NCBI GenBank assembly: GCA_964506645.1
Contig: CAZDML010000013.1
Coordinates: 1-26,471, forward strand
Origin: CAZDML01 sp964506645
Lineage (GTDB): Bacteria; Elusimicrobiota; Elusimicrobia; 2-01-FULL-59-12
Length of the DNA: 26,471 nucleotides
Direction: 5' to 3'
Shown here: piece after piece, positions 14,658 through 20,850 of the stretch
Layout: every line of letters starts with the position of its first letter
Numbering within the stretch: the first letter of the stretch is position 1
Notes under the pieces: model-generated
What the model saw: the letters and a program-made list of their open reading frames with translations, nothing else
Database searches by the model: none
What the model was told of the DNA's origin: nothing
Made by a program: the position numbers and the translations under genes

Positions 14658-15293
14658 TTAAATGAGATAAAACAGCGGGAAGAGAATGACCCAGATGATG
14701 TCCACAAAGTGCCAGTACAAACCCGCGTATTCTACTTTCTTAGCGAACCGCGGTGGGAAAGCCGTTCCCCCCGCATGCTGACGCAGAAAGAACATCCACA
14801 AGAGCCCGACCAGAATATGAAGTCCGTGCAGCCCTGTGAGCGCAAAGTAAAACGACACAAAAATTCCCATTCCGGGATTGGCCGCCAGAAATTCGCTCCC
14901 GGGGAAATATCCATGATGCATTTTGGCGTGATACTCAAATCCTTTGATAACTAAAAACGCCAACCCGAGCAAGAGCGTATACAGAAGGTGCCGGCTAACG
15001 AGGGCGGGCTTCCCTTCTTTCGCGAAGACGCTGGCGCGGGCGATAGTCAGCGAACTTGTAAGGAGAAAAACCGTATTCAGCGCCGCTAAAGCCAGCCCTC
15101 CCGCATAGCCCGGTTTGGGCCACGCCGGGGTACCGAGCGCGCAGACGGCACTCCCCCATCGAATCGTGATATACCCGGCAATAAAACCGCCGAACAGCAT
15201 GATCTCCGACAAAATAAAAATCCAAAGTCCAACGTGGCCGCTTTGTTCTGGACTGTCCAAATCGTTTGTTGTCATCGCAACAGGTGTAGACAA
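14658..15293 (-). CDS. ctaE: Cytochrome c oxidase subunit III
   Basis: The 211-residue product has about five membrane helices and conserved subunit III features: GLWIFILSEIMLFGGFI, FLVIKGFEYHAK, YFALTGLHGLHILVG and YAGLYWHFVDIIWVILFPLFYL. The start is TTG at 15291-15293, supported by AAAGGAG about eight bases upstream; the in-frame ATG at 15275 has none. It is the first gene of the oxidase operon. Operator site A and a TAAAAT -10 box lie upstream, so the operon is a predicted regulon member. Confidence 0.95.
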   Translation of the reverse strand: MSTPVAMTTNDLDSPEQSGHVGLWIFILSEIMLFGGFIAGYITIRWGSAVCALGTPAWPKPGYAGGLALAALNTVFLLTSSLTIARASVFAKEGKPALVSRHLLYTLLLGLAFLVIKGFEYHAKMHHGYFPGSEFLAANPGMGIFVSFYFALTGLHGLHILVGLLWMFFLRQHAGGTAFPPRFAKKVEYAGLYWHFVDIIWVILFPLFYLI

Positions 15294-15323
15294 GAGAGGT
15301 CTCCTTTCTTAAAGAATCAACGT

Positions 15324-15329
15324 ATTTTA
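15324..15329 (-). promoter_or_regulatory. -10 box of the oxidase operon
   Basis: TAAAAT on the minus strand, 30 bases before the TTG start of subunit III, ends 34.5 bases from the centre of operator site A. Confidence 0.6.
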
Positions 15330-15348
15330 TGGATATTGCTTCATCCCG

Positions 15349-15368
15349 AATATGATGCGCATCATATT
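15349..15368 (-). promoter_or_regulatory. CRP/FNR-type operator (site A), 20-bp perfect palindrome
   Basis: TATGA-TGCGCA-TCATA is extended by AA/TT to a perfect 20-bp palindrome. It overlaps the nnrS stop codon by two bases and precedes the oxidase operon. Centre 15358.5, near -41.5 of a start at about 15317. Confidence 0.8.
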
Positions 15369-16542
15369 AATTTTCATCCGGAATGGGATTGCGCCAGAGC
15401 ATAGGCCACACGTACCCCAACCACACAAGCGCACCCAGCACCCAAAACCCGGACGCCGCATGAATCCAGCGCTGATAATGCCATGCATCCACATCCGCGG
15501 CGACACGAAGCCCCATGGCAAGAAGCACGCACGTCCCAATGCCTTTAAAAACGGGCATCGGTTGATTTAACCGCTGTGCTTTCCCGCCATGACTAAAAAC
15601 AACCAAAAGACCAAACGAAAAAATCATTACGCTATAGCCCCCGATAAACAAAACATGCAACATCGCGATACGAAATTCCGGAAAAAGCCATACCCCGATA
15701 GTGCCCAGTACAATACCCCAGCACGACAGCCAGAAAAAGAACGTATAGACTTTCCGATTTCGTAACGGCCGGGCGATATGCGCAAACCAAAGAAAATGCA
15801 CGGCGACAAGCACAGCGCGCAGCGCAGCGGCCCAGCGCGGGACATAGGGTTCCATGAGAAAACTCATAAAGAGAACGGCCCCTGTCCCTCCATGAAAAGC
15901 GATGACCGCCGGGTGCCAGCTCCGTATCAAGGAGACGGAGGGATCGCAGCTAGGATCCGACGCATAGCCCATCAGAAACGGTGTCAAATACCCGGCAATC
16001 CCCAGCACCAGACAAAGCAAAAATCCAATTTGAACCATTTGACGGCCCATGTCCATGGCGATTGGAGACCGTACGCCGAACTGGCTCCACAGGATTAAGG
16101 CAGGGCCTGTGATCCCATGGAGAATGCCGAAGGCGACCAGGAGAAATGACGGCGGAGGGTTTTTAACGCGGCGAACAAATCGACGGCCGACAAAAAATAG
16201 CGCAAACACCAACAGCCCGATAAAAGCACTTTCTGCAAAACACCACGCATTCGCAAGCGCGCCGATTAAAAAAGAAAGTGAAAAGCCAAACAAACAGACT
16301 GCTTCCCAGAACGCGGCGGTGGGGGCCCCCAGAAACCGAGGCATCGCGGTGGTAAAAAATCCGATGACAAAACTAGCCAGAAACCCTTCCGTCTGCAGCA
16401 TGGCGTGCAGGAAGGAATTGCTTTCTTGAAGATATCCGACACTCCACAACAACCAGTGCCCCACGCCGAGGATCCCATAGACAATCCCCATCGGAAAAAA
16501 TAGCCGATAGGGGCCGTGACGGACGAGGGTGAGGCGGTTCAT
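15367..16542 (-). CDS. nnrS: NnrS-family heme-copper membrane protein
   Basis: NnrS proteins are polytopic heme- and copper-containing membrane proteins linked to nitric oxide tolerance. The 391-residue product has about 12 membrane segments and NnrS hallmarks: RLFFPMGIVYGILG, HAMLQTEGFLASFVIGFFTTAMPRFLGA, WHPAVIAFHGG, and HVLFIGGYSVMIFSFGLLVVFSHGG, with several conserved membrane His. The ATG overlaps the stop of the upstream nitronate monooxygenase-like gene in ATGA. It ends directly at operator site A of the oxidase operon. Its own transcription probably starts at the radical SAM gene. Confidence 0.9.
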   Translation of the reverse strand: MNRLTLVRHGPYRLFFPMGIVYGILGVGHWLLWSVGYLQESNSFLHAMLQTEGFLASFVIGFFTTAMPRFLGAPTAAFWEAVCLFGFSLSFLIGALANAWCFAESAFIGLLVFALFFVGRRFVRRVKNPPPSFLLVAFGILHGITGPALILWSQFGVRSPIAMDMGRQMVQIGFLLCLVLGIAGYLTPFLMGYASDPSCDPSVSLIRSWHPAVIAFHGGTGAVLFMSFLMEPYVPRWAAALRAVLVAVHFLWFAHIARPLRNRKVYTFFFWLSCWGIVLGTIGVWLFPEFRIAMLHVLFIGGYSVMIFSFGLLVVFSHGGKAQRLNQPMPVFKGIGTCVLLAMGLRVAADVDAWHYQRWIHAASGFWVLGALVWLGYVWPMLWRNPIPDEN

Positions 16543-17978
16543 GCAGGAACGGCGGTAGGACCTTGGGCCAGCAAATAGGTAATGACGTCCGCGGCGCTGT
16601 ATCCCACAGGGGTTTTTTGAAGCAGTGGCGACAATTCTCTAAGCATATCGCCGGCCGTCACAAGCGGGGGTTCGACAGCCCCATTCGGCTGCTGTTGCCC
16701 AAGCCCGATCACCGCCTGAAGTCCATTGCAAAGGCATTTGCGCCCCTCGGCATCCTCGGGACGGCCCCCCTTTTTAATGTACGTTTCAATAGGCTCTGCA
16801 GGACATCGATAGCCGACAGACCCGTCCTCTTTTTTATAGAGCACGCGCAAATAGCCTAAATCGCACACACGGGAACGCTCCTTATAGACATCCGATTCCG
16901 AGGCCGACCCTTCCAGACGAACGACTTTAAAAGGAAATCCCGTTGGGGAAGCCGAAGGATCGGTAAAAACATCAATCGATCCATCGCGCACCTTTTCAAG
17001 AACACGCCGTTTGATGTCCGGATCAAATCCAGATTCATCACAAAAAGCAAATGCAGTGCCCACCTGAATCCCTGCCGCCCCCGCCCGCAGCGCATCGTGC
17101 AACTTTTCGGGGTGTCCATACGTACCGGCCAGCCAAAAGGGCTTGCCAAGTGCTTTGATACGGTCCAAGTCAACCTCATCCCGAGGCCCATAGACAGGCT
17201 CTCCTCGGGCATTCAACTGCGGACCCCCACGCGGCGGGGCGTTGTGTCCGCCCGCCAGCGGCCCCTCAATGACAAATCCATCAATTGGGCTTGTTTCATG
17301 TCGCGCCAAAGAAACCGCCAGGGTGGTGGAGGCAATAATGGCAAGAAATTTGGGGCGGTTCAGCGGCTCGAGGGGCTGTGACAGCACGTGCTTAGGATCA
17401 AACGTATACATCCACACCTCGTCAGACCCCGCGCCTTCCACGGGAATACGCATGCTCGCCTTTTCATGACGCGCCAAATGATCCAGAGCCGATGGAATCT
17501 CGCGCGGAATACCGGCGCCCATTAACACATAGTCCACACCGGCCAGCATGGCCCCATAAAGGGAAGGCAGATTGGGGAGCGCAATTTTCTGTAAAAGATT
17601 AATGCCCACTTTTCCGGAATGTCCTTCTTTCGCCAGAAAGACTTCTACGAAATTGGCTACCACACAGAGCTCGAGCTTGGACAACGGCGTTTCCAACGTA
17701 TACATCGGCGTGTTACGGTAGGCTTCAACCTCTTTTTTGCCGCCCGGAATAAAGTAGAGCCCCCAAATGCGGTCCGCCATATCGCGATCGGGGAAATGCG
17801 CTAAGGCGCGCTGCATGTGTCCGCCCAGGTCTCCTTCCTGCAGGCGGCGGACAAGGATGGTATCTATGGCCGTTCCAGAGACCACGCCCAGATGCCCTGT
17901 TTTTGAGACAGCTCGCGCAAGCTGCCAATTGGACACGCCCATGCCCATGCCGCCCTGGATAATGATCGGCTCCCTCAT
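16539..17978 (-). CDS. Nitronate monooxygenase-like FMN protein
   Basis: The 479-residue product has the TIM-barrel FMN fold of the nitronate monooxygenase / 2-nitropropane dioxygenase family. Visible are IIIQGGMGMGVSNWQLARAV at the N terminus, VSGTAID, VIEGPLAGGHNAPP, and the phosphate-binding AGAAGIQVGTAFAFC. At about 480 residues it is longer than typical 320-350-residue enzymes. The extra C-terminal ~100 residues hold several Cys (RVCDLGYL, YRCPAEP, KCLCNGLQAVIG) that could bind a metal. The substrate is unknown. ATG 17978 overlaps the radical SAM stop (ATGA); a longer frame to 18068 is an extension into that gene. It overlaps nnrS by ATGA. Confidence 0.88.
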   Translation of the reverse strand: MREPIIIQGGMGMGVSNWQLARAVSKTGHLGVVSGTAIDTILVRRLQEGDLGGHMQRALAHFPDRDMADRIWGLYFIPGGKKEVEAYRNTPMYTLETPLSKLELCVVANFVEVFLAKEGHSGKVGINLLQKIALPNLPSLYGAMLAGVDYVLMGAGIPREIPSALDHLARHEKASMRIPVEGAGSDEVWMYTFDPKHVLSQPLEPLNRPKFLAIIASTTLAVSLARHETSPIDGFVIEGPLAGGHNAPPRGGPQLNARGEPVYGPRDEVDLDRIKALGKPFWLAGTYGHPEKLHDALRAGAAGIQVGTAFAFCDESGFDPDIKRRVLEKVRDGSIDVFTDPSASPTGFPFKVVRLEGSASESDVYKERSRVCDLGYLRVLYKKEDGSVGYRCPAEPIETYIKKGGRPEDAEGRKCLCNGLQAVIGLGQQQPNGAVEPPLVTAGDMLRELSPLLQKTPVGYSAADVITYLLAQGPTAVPA

Positions 17979-19003
17979 ACAGCCACCCGAGGCTGGTAAC
18001 TGCACAGCGGATCCTCTGCAAGCGGATCGCCATACACGGCATAGGCGCGCGCCCGAGAGCCGCCGCACCCCGATCGGTATTCACAGGCCCCACAGCGGCC
18101 TTTGAGTCGTTCGGGATCACGCAGGGCCTGAAAAAGCGTCGATTGCCTGTAAATCGCCTGCAGTGATTGGTATCGCACATTCCCCGCTTCCAGAGGTAAA
18201 AACCCGCTGGGACACACAGCCCCCGTGTGCGAAATAAACACGAAGCCTTTGCCGTCGTTAATTGTGGAATACACAGCCGGACGATTGGGAGAACTTTCCG
18301 TCATAATACGTCGATAGTGTGGCGCTTCCGTTGTTTTAATAGCGAAGCGGACCCGCTTGGAAATGTCGTACAGACAATGCAATACGGCCTCGCTGGCGTC
18401 GGCTGAAACCATATCGCTGTCCTGAGCACGCCCTGTAGGCACCAAAAAGAAAACATTCCATAAAATGGCCCCCAAACGCCCGACGAGCGCGGCCATCATC
18501 TCCAGTTGCTCTGCGTTATAACGGGTCAGGGTGGTCCCGATCTGTAACGGCAGACGCAACAACCGTGCTTGTTCTGCAATTGCAAGCGTCCGATCGAAAG
18601 AGCCTGAAACCCCCCGGAAATAATCGTGCGTCTTGCGATCGGCACCATCGAGACTCACAGCAATGCGGTGCACCCCCACGTCTTTGAGCCGTTGGAGCCG
18701 TTCGCGTGTGACGTTCGGGGTCGCACTGGGACTCACGGCCGTGGTCAGCCCTTTCGACACGGCATACGCTGCCACCTCTTCCAGATCGCCACGCTCCATG
18801 GGATCACCCCCTGTCAACACCAACAGAGGCTTGCCCAGCTCTGCGACCTGATCAATCAGCCTAAAACCTTCTCGCGTTGTGAGTTCACGGGGGTCTCTTC
18901 GCGATTCCGCCTGAGCACGGCAATGCAGACAGGCCAACTGACAAGCACGCGTCATTTCCCAGATCACAATACGGGGAGCAGCTTGGTAGGAAGGAAGACT
19001 CAT
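17975..19003 (-). CDS. Radical SAM/SPASM protein, NirJ/AhbD-like
   Basis: The 342-residue product binds a radical-SAM [4Fe-4S] cluster through Cys21-x3-Cys25-x2-Cys28 (CQLACLHC). It has the SAM-binding GGDPM motif and a C-terminal SPASM-like region with Cys304, Cys307, Cys313 and Cys334 (GACEYRSGCGGSRARAYA...EDPLC). This C-terminal pattern resembles NirJ/AhbD heme-biosynthesis enzymes and related radical SAM families. A heme- or heme d1-related role suits a neighbourhood of oxidase and NnrS, but is inference. Its ATG is preceded by CATAAT six bases upstream and no ribosome binding site, suggesting a leaderless transcript from operator site B. First gene of the three-gene ATGA-overlapping unit. 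Confidence 0.88.
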   Translation of the reverse strand: MSLPSYQAAPRIVIWEMTRACQLACLHCRAQAESRRDPRELTTREGFRLIDQVAELGKPLLVLTGGDPMERGDLEEVAAYAVSKGLTTAVSPSATPNVTRERLQRLKDVGVHRIAVSLDGADRKTHDYFRGVSGSFDRTLAIAEQARLLRLPLQIGTTLTRYNAEQLEMMAALVGRLGAILWNVFFLVPTGRAQDSDMVSADASEAVLHCLYDISKRVRFAIKTTEAPHYRRIMTESSPNRPAVYSTINDGKGFVFISHTGAVCPSGFLPLEAGNVRYQSLQAIYRQSTLFQALRDPERLKGRCGACEYRSGCGGSRARAYAVYGDPLAEDPLCSYQPRVAV

Positions 19004-19009
19004 GGTCTC

Positions 19010-19015
19010 ATTATG
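19010..19015 (-). promoter_or_regulatory. -10 box of the radical SAM operon
   Basis: CATAAT on the minus strand, six bases before ATG 19003, ends 35.5 bases from the centre of site B. Predicted transcription starts at the A of the ATG. Confidence 0.55.
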
Positions 19016-19036
19016 CGCGTCCTCCCCCGGATGTCA

Positions 19037-19054
19037 CTATGACGTACGTCATAG
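19037..19054. promoter_or_regulatory. Shared CRP/FNR-type operator (site B), 18-bp perfect palindrome
   Basis: CTATGACGTACGTCATAG is perfectly palindromic and lies between divergent radical SAM and hemerythrin genes. -10-like boxes at 19010-19015 (minus) and 19074-19079 (plus) are almost symmetrical about its centre (19045.5). Confidence 0.85.
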
Positions 19055-19073
19055 CACCCCCTTGGGGATGCGA

Positions 19074-19079
19074 TACAAT
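19074..19079 (+). promoter_or_regulatory. -10 box of the hemerythrin gene
   Basis: TACAAT ends 33.5 bases from the centre of site B and 29 bases before the ATG. GGAGG follows in the leader. Confidence 0.6.
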
Positions 19080-19108
19080 AAGGCAGATCCCAATTCTGGA
19101 GGCTCTCC

Positions 19109-19612
19109 ATGAAAATCACCCAGCGCTTAGTCGGCGACCACATCACGTTCCGTAAGATGCTCAAAGAACTGGATCATCTGGCAGATCATCCAGCCACGCA
19201 GCGCGATACGGCCAAACTCGTCCGCACTGTCGAACTTTTCAGAGACCATCTCCTGCTGCACGCCTGGGCCGAAGACCGTTTTTACTACCCCGTCATTCGA
19301 GAGCATCTCACCAAAGACTCAGCACCGCTCACACCCACTTACATGGACCACCTCGACCAGGAACACCACCATGTGGACAGCTATTTAGACCAACTGGAAG
19401 AAGAAGTAAAGCGCCAACCCCCGGCCACCTATTGGCCGCAGACCTTTGCGCTCTTTGCGAAAGGACTCCTTGCCCACATGAAGAAAGAAGAGGAAGAACT
19501 TTTTCCTATCTCAGAACGGGTTCTGGGAGAAGAAAAACTCGAAGAGCTCTCAAAAAATCTGGAAAAGCACCGGAGCGAAGCCCCCAAAGTGCGGATGCAC
19601 CAGAAAGCTTAA
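19109..19612 (+). CDS. Hemerythrin-like (HHE) di-iron protein
   Basis: The 167-residue helical protein has HHE-type ligands: His11 (GDHITF), His47/His51-x3-Glu55 (DHLLLHAWAEDRFYYP), His86 or His87 (QEHHHVD) and His123-x3-Glu127 (AHMKKEEEELFP). Such proteins bind O2 or NO at a di-iron site and act in sensing, storage or protection. TCTGGAGG lies about seven bases before the ATG. It is divergent from the radical SAM operon and shares operator site B. Its stop overlaps that of the convergent aminotransferase gene. Confidence 0.93.
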   Translation: MKITQRLVGDHITFRKMLKELDHLADHPATQRDTAKLVRTVELFRDHLLLHAWAEDRFYYPVIREHLTKDSAPLTPTYMDHLDQEHHHVDSYLDQLEEEVKRQPPATYWPQTFALFAKGLLAHMKKEEEELFPISERVLGEEKLEELSKNLEKHRSEAPKVRMHQKA

Positions 19613-20829
19613 TAGCAGTAGCGGGCGAAGGTAGAGACGGGGGTTTCGGCTTGGGTTTTGTCGGCAGGAAGGCCCGTGACGTTCAAGCGGCAACGGCCAT
19701 CGGCAAACACCGGATAGACGTGCGCGCCGTAAATTTCCCGGGCCGCTTCGGGTTTGGCTTTGGGATTGCGGAAGAGTCCGGCGTAGGAATCGGAAAAGAG
19801 GGCTTCGATGGCCGTGCCCCGGGTGAGCTCGGCCCAGAGCCGTTCGGCCTCGGCGCAGCGCCCAAGGGCGCTGGCATGTTCGGCTTCAAGTCGCGACCGG
19901 TCCTTCACCAAAGCCTTCACAAAAGCGCGCGTGATCGCATGCTCAAAAGAAGAGCCGCGGGCACGAATCACCCCGTTGAGCTTCGGCGCGTTCGCAGCGA
20001 CCTTCGTTGCATCCGGCTGATAGATGAGCAAGAGTCCGCACGGCCGCAGGCTGAAGGTCACAAACGCCTTGGTAGGGCTGATCGCTACACAGAAGGGTAC
20101 ACCGGCTTTGATGAACGGCTCTATCTGACCCTGGTAACTTTTTTGCATGACGTCCGCATAAGACCATTCGCCAAGCTTACGGGCATATTCAAATCCAGAA
20201 TAGGCGCGGTCTAAAATCGCTGGGGTCCCTGCTTCGCGCGCCGCAGCGGCGCGCTTCGTCACGATCTCGAGAGACGGCACACGCCCCGTCGTGTTCATGG
20301 GCCCCGCCTGATAAAGAGGAAGAAGCCCCGCCCCCGTGGCCACCCCATCGGTCTCGTATTCTTTAAATCCTAAGCGAGTCGAAGCCGCGATGGCCTTGTA
20401 CGCCGGCCAACCGAGCTCTTCCACCGCCAGCGTTGTAAACCCTTCCTTTAAAATCTGTGCGACTTGAATGGCGGTTTGGACCGCACCGGTTCCCGCATCC
20501 GAGGGCAGAAGCAACTGAAAATTTGGCCAATAGGCTTCAGGAACACCCTGCCAACGCAACACCGCTTCTGTGACGTCTTTCTTTAGCGCGTCGGAATTGT
20601 AATAGGTCCCCGAACCGCTTTCTTTAAGTTCCTTTGCGGCATAGTCGAGGAGGGTCGGAGAGGTCGGAACGGGCTTACCATCACCGCCCAAGAGAATGCC
20701 GATGCCGTAGTTTTTCCCCTGCGGATCCTTTTTGCAGAGAATACCGGCAATCTGATTGGCATCAAGCCCTGAGGCGCGCAACTTTTGCGCTTCAGCAATA
20801 ACGTCGTCACCAAATGTAGTCGTCGACAT
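19609..20829 (-). CDS. Class I PLP aminotransferase (aspartate/aromatic type)
   Basis: The 406-residue fold-type I enzyme shows GTGAVQTAIQ for the cofactor phosphate, LDRAYSGFEYA with Asp207 and Tyr210, and the PLP Lys254 in AISPTKAFVTFSLRPCG. The last motif corresponds to SFSKNFGLYGERVG of AspC/TyrB enzymes. Arg in GRCRLNVTGL probably binds the substrate carboxylate. The amino acid specificity is unknown. A TATAAT at 20837-20842 lies seven bases before the ATG and there is no ribosome binding site, so the mRNA is probably leaderless. The RNase R stop is 22 bases upstream. Confidence 0.88.
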   Translation of the reverse strand: MSTTTFGDDVIAEAQKLRASGLDANQIAGILCKKDPQGKNYGIGILLGGDGKPVPTSPTLLDYAAKELKESGSGTYYNSDALKKDVTEAVLRWQGVPEAYWPNFQLLLPSDAGTGAVQTAIQVAQILKEGFTTLAVEELGWPAYKAIAASTRLGFKEYETDGVATGAGLLPLYQAGPMNTTGRVPSLEIVTKRAAAAREAGTPAILDRAYSGFEYARKLGEWSYADVMQKSYQGQIEPFIKAGVPFCVAISPTKAFVTFSLRPCGLLLIYQPDATKVAANAPKLNGVIRARGSSFEHAITRAFVKALVKDRSRLEAEHASALGRCAEAERLWAELTRGTAIEALFSDSYAGLFRNPKAKPEAAREIYGAHVYPVFADGRCRLNVTGLPADKTQAETPVSTFARYCY

Positions 20830-20836
20830 GGGCAGT

Positions 20837-20842
20837 ATTATA
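20837..20842 (-). promoter_or_regulatory. -10 box directly before the aminotransferase ATG
   Basis: Perfect TATAAT on the minus strand, seven bases before ATG 20829, predicting transcription from the start codon itself. Confidence 0.5.
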
Positions 20843-20850
20843 ACAACCGC

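Noticed and set aside
15853..15868. CATGA-N6-TCATA inside nnrS
   Set aside because: Close to the operator, but in coding sequence, with one mismatch and no promoter at the expected distance.
17979..18068. Longer N terminus for the nitronate monooxygenase-like protein
   Set aside because: It lies inside the radical SAM gene; the family N terminus begins at the ATGA overlap.
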